From Psychroserpens mesophilus (GTDB taxonomy: Bacteria > Bacteroidota > Bacteroidia > Flavobacteriales > Flavobacteriaceae): a stretch of DNA of 64,000 nucleotides. The position numbers were made by a program, and so were the translations under genes. Shown here one piece after another: positions 18,663-26,829 of this stretch. Numbering within the stretch: position 1 is the stretch's first letter; the number at the start of each line of letters is the position of its first letter. Under the pieces are notes generated by a model. That model did not search any database, had not been told where the DNA came from, and saw only the letters and a program-made list of their open reading frames with translations. The stretch spans positions 124,001 to 188,000 of the forward strand of contig NZ_JXJP01000006.1 of assembly GCF_000826645.1 (NCBI RefSeq). Reading direction: 5' to 3'.

Positions 18663-19283
18663 ATGGCTGAATTAATTCGGATTTATGAGGAAAATCCTAA
18701 TCCTAAAGCGATTAGAAAAGTAGTAGAAGTACTTAAACGTGGCGGACTAATAATTTATCCAACAGACACAGTTTATGGTCTAGGCTGTGATATTACTAAT
18801 ATCAAAGCTCTTGAAAAAATCGCTAGAATTAAAGGTGTGAAATTAGAGAAATCTAACTTTTCATTTATCTGTCATGACTTAAGTAACCTAAGTGATTATG
18901 TTAAGCAAATTGATACGACTACATTTAAAATCTTAAAGCGAGCACTTCCTGGTGCTTACACCTTTATTCTTCCAGGTTCAAAAAGTTTACCACATCCTTT
19001 TAAAAAGCGTAAAACTGTGGGTATTCGTGTGCCAGATAATGGTATTGCTTTAGAAATTGTGAAACAACTTGGTCATCCAATTGTATCGACATCTATAAGA
19101 GATGAAGATGAAATTATTGAATACACAACAGATCCTGAATTGATTCTTGAAAAATGGGATAATCTTGTTGATCTCGTTATCGATGGTGGTTATGGCGACA
19201 ATGAAGCTTCAACCGTTATTGATTTATCTGAAGACCAACCTATAGTGGTTAGAGAAGGTAAAGGGAGTTTGGAGATATTTTAG
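18663..19283 (+). CDS. L-threonylcarbamoyladenylate synthase (Sua5/YrdC)
   Basis: This makes threonylcarbamoyl-AMP from threonine, bicarbonate and ATP for the t6A37 modification of tRNAs. The 206-residue product is the YrdC domain alone, with the typical YPTDTVYGLGCD segment, IKGVKLEKSNFSFICHD, PGAYTFILPGS and VGIRVPDN. It lacks the C-terminal Sua5 domain, as in the short YrdC type. The gene is transcribed alone. An octamer tandem array begins at its stop codon. No clear promoter with both boxes was seen; TTACTTTG (18627-18634) is a one-mismatch -7 element. Confidence 0.93.
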   Translation: MAELIRIYEENPNPKAIRKVVEVLKRGGLIIYPTDTVYGLGCDITNIKALEKIARIKGVKLEKSNFSFICHDLSNLSDYVKQIDTTTFKILKRALPGAYTFILPGSKSLPHPFKKRKTVGIRVPDNGIALEIVKQLGHPIVSTSIRDEDEIIEYTTDPELILEKWDNLVDLVIDGGYGDNEASTVIDLSEDQPIVVREGKGSLEIF

Positions 19284-19354
19284 CTGTTAAGCTGTTAAGG
19301 TGTTAAGGTGTTAAGGTGTTAAGGTGTTAATGTGTTAAGGTGTTAAGGTGTTTG
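19283..19354. repeat. 8-bp tandem array, unit GGTGTTAA
   Basis: Eight octamers of the form GSTGTTAA (19283-19346) follow one another, with variants GCTGTTAA (first two) and TGTGTTAA (seventh), and a decayed ninth copy GGTGTTTG. The array starts on the last base of the Sua5 stop codon. It encodes nothing and is a simple-sequence array that could change length by slippage. Confidence 0.92.
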
Positions 19355-19392
19355 TTGTGGAGTTGTTAATACAAACATTCAGAATACCACAT

Positions 19393-19423
19393 AAAAAAAG
19401 CCCAACCTTTCGATTGAGCTTTT
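19393..19423 (-). terminator. intrinsic terminator after the OmpA-like gene
   Basis: On the minus strand AAAAGCTCAA pairs with TTGGGCTTTT (one U-G pair) and is followed by T residues. It lies 21 bases past the stop of the OmpA-like gene. Confidence 0.88.
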
Positions 19424-19444
19424 AATTATTATTCTTTTACAATT

Positions 19445-20305
19445 TTAGTTACCAGCAGCAGATAAGTTTTTCATCTCTTCTTCAACCATTTGATAGAATT
19501 GGTCGATTTTTGGTAATACAATAATTCGCGTACGTCTGTTTTTTGCTTTATTCTCAGCAGTGTCGTTTTCTACTAAAGGCACATAGTAACTACGTCCAGC
19601 AGCAATTAACTGTTGCGGATTAACTTTTAAGTCTTCAAGAACACGAACCACAGATGTTGCACGTTTAACACTTAAATCCCAGTTGTCAACTAACACACCT
19701 TTAGAATATGGTACGTTATCAGTATGCGACTCAACCATAGCTTCAAAGTTTGGCTTACTATTGATTACAGCTGCAACTTTTCCTAAGATTTCTTTTGCTC
19801 TGTCTGTCACATTGTAACTTCCAGATTGAAATAACAGTTTATCAGCAATAGAAATAAACACGACACCTTTTTCTACATTAACTTCAATGTCAGGATCATT
19901 AATACCTACAGCTTTTTTCAAGCTGGTTACAATTGCTAAAGTAACACTGTCCTTTTTTGTTAAGGCATCTTGTAAACGTGTAATTTTAAGATCTCTCTCC
20001 TTTAAGCTTTCTAGTGATTTTTCAAGGTTTTCAGCACCTTTTTGAGTTAAAGTTGTTAAGTTTCCTTTCGTGTCAATCAAATCTTGATTTGACTTACGTA
20101 AGTCTGCAAGCTGATCTTTCATGGTTTCTACACGAGCTTGAGCAGCAGCTTTTTCAGACAAACAACTGTTTAGTTTAACAGTTGCAGAATTCAATAAATC
20201 TTGAGTTTCTTTTTGTTTATTTTCAAGTGCCATAAATTCTTTCTTAGACACACATGAAGTCATAATAAACATCCCAGCAACACTTAATAGCATTAATTTT
20301 TTCAT
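19445..20305 (-). CDS. OmpA-family peptidoglycan-binding lipoprotein
   Basis: The 286-residue product has a lipobox at Cys18 (MTSCVSKK), no acidic export signal after it, a coiled coil (about 25-125) and a C-terminal OmpA-like domain. The peptidoglycan-contact residues are visible in VESHTDNVPY (Asp) and LSVKRATSVV (Arg), followed by the NRRTRIIVLP strand. It should sit in the periplasm on the inner face of the outer membrane and hold it to the cell wall, like Pal. It has its own promoter-like box (20341-20348) and terminator (19393-19423), so it is monocistronic. Confidence 0.92.
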   Translation of the reverse strand: MKKLMLLSVAGMFIMTSCVSKKEFMALENKQKETQDLLNSATVKLNSCLSEKAAAQARVETMKDQLADLRKSNQDLIDTKGNLTTLTQKGAENLEKSLESLKERDLKITRLQDALTKKDSVTLAIVTSLKKAVGINDPDIEVNVEKGVVFISIADKLLFQSGSYNVTDRAKEILGKVAAVINSKPNFEAMVESHTDNVPYSKGVLVDNWDLSVKRATSVVRVLEDLKVNPQQLIAAGRSYYVPLVENDTAENKAKNRRTRIIVLPKIDQFYQMVEEEMKNLSAAGN

Positions 20306-20340
20306 AATAAAGTTTAATAATTAGTTGTTATTTAACATAC

Positions 20341-20348
20341 CAAAATTA
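20341..20348 (-). promoter_or_regulatory. promoter -7 element TAATTTTG before the OmpA-like gene
   Basis: The minus-strand sequence TAATTTTG is a full match to the Bacteroidota TAnnTTTG element, about 36 bases before the start codon. No good TTG is present at the -33 position, so the call is moderate. Confidence 0.42.
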
Positions 20349-20407
20349 GATAAAACTATAGTTGATACTATCTTATTTAACTAAAATTTTAACACATTTA
20401 CTAACAA

Positions 20408-21388
20408 TTAGAAATGTCGCCTATTTTTGATGAAGTATGACCAAACAATTGATTGGGTTTCGAAGTAGTTTTTTTTCTTTGGAAGCTGTTTTCGTTGCTT
20501 CAAAAGACGATTTAGGTGATGATAAAAACTAAAATGTGCTTTTAAGATAGCGCTAAAGTGTAAGAATTTGAAACCCAACAGAAATTTTAGTCCAGCAATA
20601 CCATCGAAAATCAGTCTGGTTACAATAATTCTGAAGAGGAAGCCCTCAGCATTTTTTGTGATGGTAAATAAGCTGTTTCTGAAATTAAGGTAGGTTTTTT
20701 TCGGGTTTAAAGCGTTTAGTGTTGCGCCTCCAACATGATACACAGTAGATGTGCCAACAAATTTTGAAAAATATCCAGCGTTAAAAGCACGCCAGCACAA
20801 ATCAATTTCTTCAAAATGTGCAAAATAACTTTCATCAAATCCGTTTAAGGATTCAAATACAGATTTACGTATAAATAAACAAGCACCAGAAGCCCAGAAA
20901 ATAGATGTGGTATCGTCGTATTGACCATGATCTTTTTCAATAGTATCAAAAATTCGTCCTCTACAATAAGGATAGCCATACTTGTCAATAAAGCCACCAG
21001 CTGCTCCTGCATATTCAAAATGCGTTTTCTTCTTAAAATCCAATATTTTTGGCTGAATGATTGCCGTATTAGGGTTTGATTTAAATTCTGAAATAATAGG
21101 AGAGAGCCAGTTTGGAGTCACTTCGATATCGCTATTGAGTAAGCAAAACACGTCAGCCTCAATATGTTTTAAAGCATCATTATAGCCTTTAGCGTAGCCA
21201 CCATTAATTGTATTCTGAATGATTTGAACCTGCGGAAAATTTGTTTTTAAAAATTCAACGGAATCATCAGAGGAAGCATTATCTGCCACATAAATATCTG
21301 CTTCCTTAGAATATGCAATAACCGAAGGTATGAACTGCTCAAGCAATTCTTTTCCATTCCAGTTTAATATGACGACAGCTAGTTTCAA
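20408..21388 (-). CDS. family 2 glycosyltransferase
   Basis: The 326-residue product has a GT-A fold with VVILNWNGKELLEQF at the N-terminus, DNASSDDSVEFL, the metal-binding region in CLLNSDIEV, and the ASGACLFIRKSVFESLNGFDESYFAHFEEIDLCWR segment, which is typical of the rhamnosyltransferase-like group. A hydrophobic C-terminal region (about 250-290) may touch the membrane. The acceptor and sugar are unknown. It follows the HsdR-N-type gene by 37 bases on the same strand and may share its promoter. Confidence 0.92.
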   Translation of the reverse strand: MKLAVVILNWNGKELLEQFIPSVIAYSKEADIYVADNASSDDSVEFLKTNFPQVQIIQNTINGGYAKGYNDALKHIEADVFCLLNSDIEVTPNWLSPIISEFKSNPNTAIIQPKILDFKKKTHFEYAGAAGGFIDKYGYPYCRGRIFDTIEKDHGQYDDTTSIFWASGACLFIRKSVFESLNGFDESYFAHFEEIDLCWRAFNAGYFSKFVGTSTVYHVGGATLNALNPKKTYLNFRNSLFTITKNAEGFLFRIIVTRLIFDGIAGLKFLLGFKFLHFSAILKAHFSFYHHLNRLLKQRKQLPKKKNYFETQSIVWSYFIKNRRHF

Positions 21389-21425
21389 TATAATGACTTA
21401 TATATTTAAATGTATCAGTTTGATA

Positions 21426-21872
21426 TTAGATTTCATAAGATGGAATATCTCTTAAAAACTCATAGCGTTCATTTTCAAAATCCATCCTGCAATAATAATG
21501 GTTTATTCCGTTGGTTACCATTAAATAGTTTGCGTTCAAAGTTAGGTTATATCTTGCAATCTGGTCAAAAGTCGTTTGATCTATTTTAACATGATGCGAT
21601 TTACATTCCACTATAATATGGATGCTTCCGTCAGGATTAAAAACAACGATGTCATAGCGTTTTGACAAGCCATTAACTTTGAGTTCTTTTTCAACATTAA
21701 TTAATGATTTCGGATAATTTTTATGTTGAATTAAATACTGAACACTATGTTGACGTACCCATTCTTCAGGTTGTAAAATGATGAATTTTTTACGAATCTC
21801 ATCGAAAATAGAAACTTTATTTTCGTTACTTTTGAAACGGAATTCGAACTTCGGAAAATTTAATTCTTGCAT
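21426..21872 (-). CDS. stand-alone HsdR-N-type PD-(D/E)XK nuclease domain protein
   Basis: The 148-residue product matches the N-terminal nuclease domain of type I restriction HsdR subunits, with no helicase part. Visible motif pieces are RYDIVVFNPDG (Asp) and IIVECKSHHVK (Glu-x-Lys), the PD-(D/E)XK catalytic core, followed by a Gln in FDQIARYN. The start is set at the internal Met giving MQELNFPKFEF: a perfect promoter lies at 21894-21924, inside the longer reading frame, so a start at 21923 cannot be correct. It diverges from holA across 96 bases. There is no HsdM/HsdS nearby, so it is not part of a restriction system here. Confidence 0.85.
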   Translation of the reverse strand: MQELNFPKFEFRFKSNENKVSIFDEIRKKFIILQPEEWVRQHSVQYLIQHKNYPKSLINVEKELKVNGLSKRYDIVVFNPDGSIHIIVECKSHHVKIDQTTFDQIARYNLTLNANYLMVTNGINHYYCRMDFENERYEFLRDIPSYEI

Positions 21873-21893
21873 ACAAGCATACTGGAATTTTTC

Positions 21894-21924
21894 CAAAGTT
21901 AAGGCACTAAAACCAAATACCAAA
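21894..21924 (-). promoter_or_regulatory. promoter TTTG-N19-TAACTTTG for the HsdR-N-type gene
   Basis: On the minus strand TTTG (21924-21921) and TAACTTTG (21901-21894) match the Bacteroidota -33/-7 consensus with a spacing of 19. The expected transcript start is about 15 bases before the start codon at 21872. It also decides the start of this gene. Confidence 0.72.
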
Positions 21925-21968
21925 TCTGAAACTTCATTTTTAGATTTTAAAATTTAGAACGCTCACAA

Positions 21969-22976
21969 TTGGAAGACGTAAAGCAAATTGTTGCAGACAT
22001 AAAAAAAGGACAAATCAAACCCATTTATTTTTTAATGGGAGAAGAACCTTATTATATTGATGCTATTTCAGATTTTATAGAAAACAACATTCTTTCTGAA
22101 GAAGAAAAGGGTTTCAATCAAATGGTATTGTATGGTCGTGATGTTGCCATTGATGATATTGTGAGTAATGCTAAGCGTTATCCTATGATGGCAGAGCGTC
22201 AGGTAGTAATTGTAAAGGAAGCTCAAGACTTATCCCGAACGATTGAAAATTTAGCTAGTTATGCTTCCAATCCACAACCAACAACAGTTTTGGTGCTCAA
22301 TTATAAATATAAAAAAATAGATAAACGCAAGGCACTTTATAAGGCGATTAAGAAACAAGGTAGTGTTGTTTTTGAAAGTAAGAAGCTCTACGAAAATCAA
22401 GTTGCCGACTGGATTCGACGTGTACTTTCAGGACAGAACTACACGATTTCGCCGAAAGCTTCTCAAATGCTTGTTGAGTTTTTAGGAACCGATTTAAGTA
22501 AAATTAATAATGAACTGGAAAAGTTAAAAATAATTCTACCCGAAGGCACTCAAATAACACCAGAGCATATTGAAGTGAATATTGGAATCAGCAAAGATTA
22601 TAATAATTTTGAATTACGAAAAGCTATTGGTGAACGCAATAGTGTAAAAGCCTTCAAGATTGTCAATTATTTTGCCGATAATCCTAAAGACAATCCAATG
22701 GTAGTGACTATTTCATTACTGTTTAACTTTTTTTCTCAGCTATTGCATTTTCATGGTTTAAATGACAAAAATCCAAGAAATGTCGCTTCAGCCTTAAAAA
22801 TCAATCCCTATTTTGTGAATGAATATATTTCTGCAGCGCGAAATTTTCCTATGCGAAAAGTAAGTGCTGTTATATCAACACTCCGTGAATTTGACGTTAA
22901 AGGTAAAGGTGTAAATTCTAATGCTGTCCCACAAGGTGACTTATTAAAAGAGCTTTTGGTGAAAATCTTATCTTAA
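21969..22976 (+). CDS. holA: DNA polymerase III subunit delta
   Basis: This is the clamp-loader delta subunit that opens the sliding clamp. The 335-residue product has the delta N-terminal domain (PIYFLMGEEPYYIDAISDFIE, with the inactive nucleotide fold), a middle segment (QVADWIRRVLSGQNYTISPKASQMLVEFLGTDLSKINNELEKL) and a helical C-terminal collar domain. The start is TTG, supported by the usual MEDVKQIVADIKKG start and the lack of an ATG upstream. It diverges from the HsdR-N-type gene. Length is normal. Confidence 0.94.
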   Translation: MEDVKQIVADIKKGQIKPIYFLMGEEPYYIDAISDFIENNILSEEEKGFNQMVLYGRDVAIDDIVSNAKRYPMMAERQVVIVKEAQDLSRTIENLASYASNPQPTTVLVLNYKYKKIDKRKALYKAIKKQGSVVFESKKLYENQVADWIRRVLSGQNYTISPKASQMLVEFLGTDLSKINNELEKLKIILPEGTQITPEHIEVNIGISKDYNNFELRKAIGERNSVKAFKIVNYFADNPKDNPMVVTISLLFNFFSQLLHFHGLNDKNPRNVASALKINPYFVNEYISAARNFPMRKVSAVISTLREFDVKGKGVNSNAVPQGDLLKELLVKILS

Positions 22977-23099
22977 CTTTAAGACCTGTTAACATTTTTT
23001 GCTAAATCTTCGTTAAACCCTTATGTTTATTGGGTTTATTGGTTTTGATTCCTTATACTAGAGTAATCGAATATTAACAATTAAAACCAAAAAATAAAA

Positions 23100-23660
23100 A
23101 TGGAAAATTTAGAAAGAAAGACCGTTGCAATCTTAGCAACTAATGGATTTGAAGAAAGTGAATTAAAAGAACCAATGAACGCTTTAAAAGAAGCTGGAGC
23201 AGATGTACACATCATATCTGAAAACTCTGGAAAAATTAAAGCTTGGGCTGATGGAAACTGGAGTAATGAATATCAAGTTGATAAAACCTTAGATGAAGTA
23301 TCACAGAATGATTATAATGCTTTAGTACTTCCAGGAGGTGTAATCAATCCGGATGTGTTGAGAAGAAATGAAAAAGCAGTAAAGTTTACGAAATCCTTTT
23401 TTGAGAATCATAAGCCCGTAGCTGCAATCTGTCATGCGCCATGGTTATTAGCAGAAGCCGATGTTTTAAAAGGACGTAAAGTCACATCGTTTAATTCGAT
23501 TAAAAAAGATATTATTAACGCAGGCGCTAATTGGGTCGATGAAGAAGTTGTTGTTGATGAAGGATTGGTAACAAGTAGAAATCCTAAAGATTTACCCGCA
23601 TTTTGTTCCAAATTAGTAGAGGAAGTATATGAAGGTAAACACAAGATGCAGACTGCATAA
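23100..23660 (+). CDS. PfpI/DJ-1-family protein (general stress protein 18 type)
   Basis: The 186-residue product is a class I glutamine amidotransferase-fold protein of the DJ-1/PfpI superfamily. It has the nucleophile Cys111 in AAICHAPWLL, with His112 next to it, and the conserved Glu at 18-19 in NGFEESEL. The KVTSFNSIKKDIINAGANW segment is typical of the stress-induced YfkM/PfpI subgroup. Members are reported as deglycases or proteases; the actual reaction here is not decided by sequence. It is monocistronic with a strong terminator at 23683-23719. Confidence 0.93.
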   Translation: MENLERKTVAILATNGFEESELKEPMNALKEAGADVHIISENSGKIKAWADGNWSNEYQVDKTLDEVSQNDYNALVLPGGVINPDVLRRNEKAVKFTKSFFENHKPVAAICHAPWLLAEADVLKGRKVTSFNSIKKDIINAGANWVDEEVVVDEGLVTSRNPKDLPAFCSKLVEEVYEGKHKMQTA

Positions 23661-23682
23661 TGTGATCTTATAGAATTTAAAG

Positions 23683-23719
23683 ACAGAATCAATCTTGATT
23701 CTGTTTTTTTTTTTTTTTT
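23683..23719 (+). terminator. strong intrinsic terminator with 16-base T-run
   Basis: ACAGAATCA (23683-23691), loop ATCT, TGATTCTGT (23696-23704), then T to 23719. The T-run itself reaches the stop codon of the opposing gene at 23718-24197, so the two genes end nearly back to back. Confidence 0.93.
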
Positions 23720-24197
23720 ACAAATAACCCAATTCTTCAATTTCTAAACCAAAATCATATTGTAGATCTTCATGCAAGCCAGATACAAGTTTTTCGACTA
23801 AAGTTAATTGTCTATTGTAGATATTGATTAAGGTTGTATTGTTTCTTATTGAAGGTTTGAACGCTTTGAGTTGTTTACAAAAATAAAGGAGTAGTTCTGC
23901 TTCAGTTTCTTTTTTTAAGGAATAGCGAGCATATTTTTTAATATTACGTAAAATCTTGCGAACACTCTTTTTAATATAAAAATAGCTATTCGTATTTATC
24001 ATTTCAAATTGTGCATCTATTTCAGCCTTTACGGTGTCAATATAACCAGACTCATCGTGTGCTTCAAACAATAAATAGGTGAGGAGTTCTTTGTTTTCTT
24101 TCTTAAATTTTGAAAGTCGCAAACACAGTTGCATGAGTTCGTCTGAAGTACGATGCTGCAATTCTTTTTTTATGGTAACTACTGAAACTGCTTTCAA
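23718..24197 (-). CDS. hypothetical conserved cytoplasmic protein
   Basis: The 159-residue product has no signal or membrane helix and looks all-helical, rich in Lys, Leu and Tyr (DELMQLCLRLSKFKKENKELLTYLLF, IKKSVRKILRNIKKYARYSLKKETEAELLLYFCKQL). No domain is recognised. It ends in the T-run of the opposing terminator, so its last codons (EELGYL) run right up to the poly-T. The distribution is unknown; it may be flavobacterial. Codon use looks like its neighbours. Confidence 0.65.
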   Translation of the reverse strand: MKAVSVVTIKKELQHRTSDELMQLCLRLSKFKKENKELLTYLLFEAHDESGYIDTVKAEIDAQFEMINTNSYFYIKKSVRKILRNIKKYARYSLKKETEAELLLYFCKQLKAFKPSIRNNTTLINIYNRQLTLVEKLVSGLHEDLQYDFGLEIEELGYL

Positions 24198-24235
24198 ATT
24201 TTATAGTTTTTTCTTGTGGTTTTTATTTCTTGATA

Positions 24236-25840
24236 TTAATGTCCCTTTAAAAGGTTGACACTTACCGTTGCTAAATTATTATCTGGAAATCTGGAAAAAT
24301 AATTCGGATCAGGATGCAAGCCAGCTTCTTTAGCAATTTTATTAAAAACATCAACTTCTAGTATATATTGATCACTATAACCATGCGTTGCGTCATATGC
24401 CGTTGCAGCCGTTTGTCCGATATGTTGCGCGACTAAATTAGGATTCACCGTATGTAATTCAATCATAAGTAAACCAAAGCGTTCCACATAAGGTTTCCAT
24501 TTGCTTAAATGTTCAAACAATGAATCTTCAACCAAATTATTATTTAATCGTTTTCCAAAACTTGCATAAGCTCCAGTTGACTCACTTATTCTATTTGTTT
24601 CAGTTTTTGGAGCTTCCCAAATACGATTATGATCTAGAAAGGTACGAACATTAAGTAAATCTCTAAGTTCAATATTATAATCTTCTTTTAAATCTTTCGC
24701 TAAAACATCAGGTCTTCCAATATCTCCCCAAATCACTTTTGCCCAAATATCGGCTTTTATCAAATTGGCTCTGGTCACTTTTAAAGCAGCCTGATTAAAA
24801 TCGGCTCCAACAAGAAGTAGAGGATGTTCATCGAGAATTTTACCACGTTCGGTCTGGTATTCTATAACATCAAAAATATGCTGAATAAAAGCACCATTTC
24901 CACAGCCCATATCTAAGATACCCTTTGGTTGCTCATCAATAGGTTTGTTAAATAGTTTAATAATGACTTGATCAATCACCTTAAAGTAGGTAGAATGTGC
25001 GCCACCGCTTCCCCAAACATTCATTTCACGATGGACATGCTTTTCGGTTTCATCAGGCGAGTCTGTTTTCAAGATATGTGCATTTCCGAAGATTAAATCA
25101 TCTAAATGAATAAAGGTTGGCAAGTAAGAAACTGTTACACCATAAGCACTCGCACGTTTAGCAAAGAATAGACCTTCGTTGGTAAATTGATAGGTGTTTT
25201 TCTTCTTATTAAACCATCCTAAGTGTGCGAAGAAATCTAATATTTTCTTGAAACTCTCTGGGTTTTTGTGATATTCTTCTGCAGTAAAAGAGGCTTCCAT
25301 AAAGTATTTATGGAATAAACCGTTCATTCCTAATCTCACAATTATCGGAGCAATGATGACGCCTTCAATGTGTTTTAAAATTTGATATTCTATTGAAGAT
25401 TCATCCGAAATGGTCATACCATACTGAGATTCAAAAGAAACGAATACCTTTTCTAATATATGAAATGCATCTATACCTATCGGCTCACTTGATAATTTAA
25501 CTGTATAATTTAACAAATTTACAGCCTCTTCGTAATGAGGTACTAATTGAAACGCATGAGCACTTTGGGCGTTAATTTCATAAGACACCTCATTGCTTTT
25601 GTTGTCTAAATGCTGAATTAACCAACCTTGGGATGCTAAAATTCGTAAGGCTACATTGAGATAGCCTTCATTGGCATCAAAGGTTGAAGTCAACGTTTTT
25701 AGGGCGACCTTTTTTTCTTTTAATAAATACGCTAACACACCTTTTTTATAGAGTGAGAAAGCAGAAGTTGCTGTTGCTATTCCATCAAGATGCCTAAAGA
25801 TGGATCCTCTTAATTTTTGTTTGTCTTGTTTTGAAAGCAT
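24236..25840 (-). CDS. class I SAM-dependent methyltransferase with duplicated N-terminal module
   Basis: The start is set at the Met giving MLSKQDKQKLRGSIFRHL; about 42 upstream in-frame residues look like translated leader. The 534-residue product has two winged-helix-like modules (about 15-75 and 155-213) that resemble each other: FRHLDGIATA ... GYLNVALRILASQGWL against LKHIEGVIIA ... FKKILDFFAHLGWF. A Rossmann methyltransferase domain follows, with SAM motif I ILDMGCGNGAF (about 308-318) and motif II GADFNQAALKVT. The substrate is unknown. The architecture recalls O-methyltransferases and AprA-type methyltransferases. It lies downstream of the tandem PPK2 genes (167-base gap), same strand. 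Confidence 0.8.
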   Translation of the reverse strand: MLSKQDKQKLRGSIFRHLDGIATATSAFSLYKKGVLAYLLKEKKVALKTLTSTFDANEGYLNVALRILASQGWLIQHLDNKSNEVSYEINAQSAHAFQLVPHYEEAVNLLNYTVKLSSEPIGIDAFHILEKVFVSFESQYGMTISDESSIEYQILKHIEGVIIAPIIVRLGMNGLFHKYFMEASFTAEEYHKNPESFKKILDFFAHLGWFNKKKNTYQFTNEGLFFAKRASAYGVTVSYLPTFIHLDDLIFGNAHILKTDSPDETEKHVHREMNVWGSGGAHSTYFKVIDQVIIKLFNKPIDEQPKGILDMGCGNGAFIQHIFDVIEYQTERGKILDEHPLLLVGADFNQAALKVTRANLIKADIWAKVIWGDIGRPDVLAKDLKEDYNIELRDLLNVRTFLDHNRIWEAPKTETNRISESTGAYASFGKRLNNNLVEDSLFEHLSKWKPYVERFGLLMIELHTVNPNLVAQHIGQTAATAYDATHGYSDQYILEVDVFNKIAKEAGLHPDPNYFSRFPDNNLATVSVNLLKGH

Positions 25841-26007
25841 AGTTGGTCTGTTTCGTATAAATATAAAAAATCCAACACAAGTGTGATGGATTTTAAGCTT
25901 ATAATGATAAAAAAATAAGTTAGAGAAAAATAAATAAGGTCTTTTTATCCACTGAAAGGGTAACAATCAAAAATAATGCTCCAAGCTTTTGAATAGCATG
26001 ACAACAG

Positions 26008-26817
26008 TTAATCATTTAAAATTGAACGCAATGTTTTATGCTTTATCGTTTCAATATCTTTGATTTCGTAAGGGATTTCTTTTAAAATATATTCAAAAGC
26101 AGCAATTCGAGCACTTGTTTTTCTATTCGCTTTTATGATTTTCCATGGTGCGTGCTTCTGTGTATGTTCAAACATAGCTTCTTTAAATCGTGTATAGTCA
26201 TCCCAAAGTGATAAGGCTTTTTTGTCGACATCACTATATTTCCATTTCTTAATTGTTGAACTAATAATGTCTTTAAAACGGCGTTCTTGTTCTTTTTTTG
26301 TAATTGAGAAATACAGTTTTAATAAATAGATACCAGAATCTTGTATCATTTTTTCGAATTCATTGACTTGTCCCATGAAAATATCATAATCTTTTTTTGT
26401 GCAAAAGCCATTAACAGGTTCTACAACAGCTCTGTTATACCAGCTTCGATCAAAAAACACAATTTCTCCATTATTTGGTAAGCGATTTATATAACGCTGA
26501 AAATACCATTGGCCTATTTCAGTTTCGTTTGGTTTTGGTAAAGCGACAACACGAATAGCTCTAGGAGGTAAGTGTTGAATGATTCGACGGATTGCTCCAC
26601 CTTTTCCGGCGGCATCACGACCTTCAAAAAGAATTACAATTTTTTTATTGTTTTTAGCTACCCATTGTTGAAGTATGAGCATTTCTTCTTGAAGCTTCTC
26701 AAGACGTTTTTCATATTTTACACTTTGGACTGCTTTGCTAGTATCAATGCGATTTTGACGTAATAATGCTTCAATGCCTTTTTTTGAGTTTAATGTATTT
26801 AAATCTTTTTCTGTCAT
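26008..26817 (-). CDS. ppk2: polyphosphate kinase 2, copy A
   Basis: PPK2 uses polyphosphate to phosphorylate nucleotides (class I members: ADP to ATP or GDP to GTP). The 269-residue product has Walker A GRDAAGKGG (66-74), PPRAIRVVALPKP, the Walker B/lid region IVFFDRSWYNRA and FCTKKDYDIF. It fits the class I family layout, without a fused second PPK2 domain. It is downstream of copy B, 12 bases apart and on the same strand. The two proteins share the core layout but differ much in sequence, so this is an old duplication. Confidence 0.92.
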   Translation of the reverse strand: MTEKDLNTLNSKKGIEALLRQNRIDTSKAVQSVKYEKRLEKLQEEMLILQQWVAKNNKKIVILFEGRDAAGKGGAIRRIIQHLPPRAIRVVALPKPNETEIGQWYFQRYINRLPNNGEIVFFDRSWYNRAVVEPVNGFCTKKDYDIFMGQVNEFEKMIQDSGIYLLKLYFSITKKEQERRFKDIISSTIKKWKYSDVDKKALSLWDDYTRFKEAMFEHTQKHAPWKIIKANRKTSARIAAFEYILKEIPYEIKDIETIKHKTLRSILND

Positions 26818-26829
26818 AATAATTAAAAT

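Noticed and set aside
19283-19354. CRISPR or attachment site
   Set aside because: Period 8, no spacers, no integrase; a simple tandem array.
20408-21388. Part of the right-edge polysaccharide locus
   Set aside because: This glycosyltransferase is 38 kb away from that group and lies with unrelated housekeeping genes.
21426-21923. Restriction-modification system
   Set aside because: Only a lone HsdR-N-type domain; no methylase, specificity or helicase gene is near.
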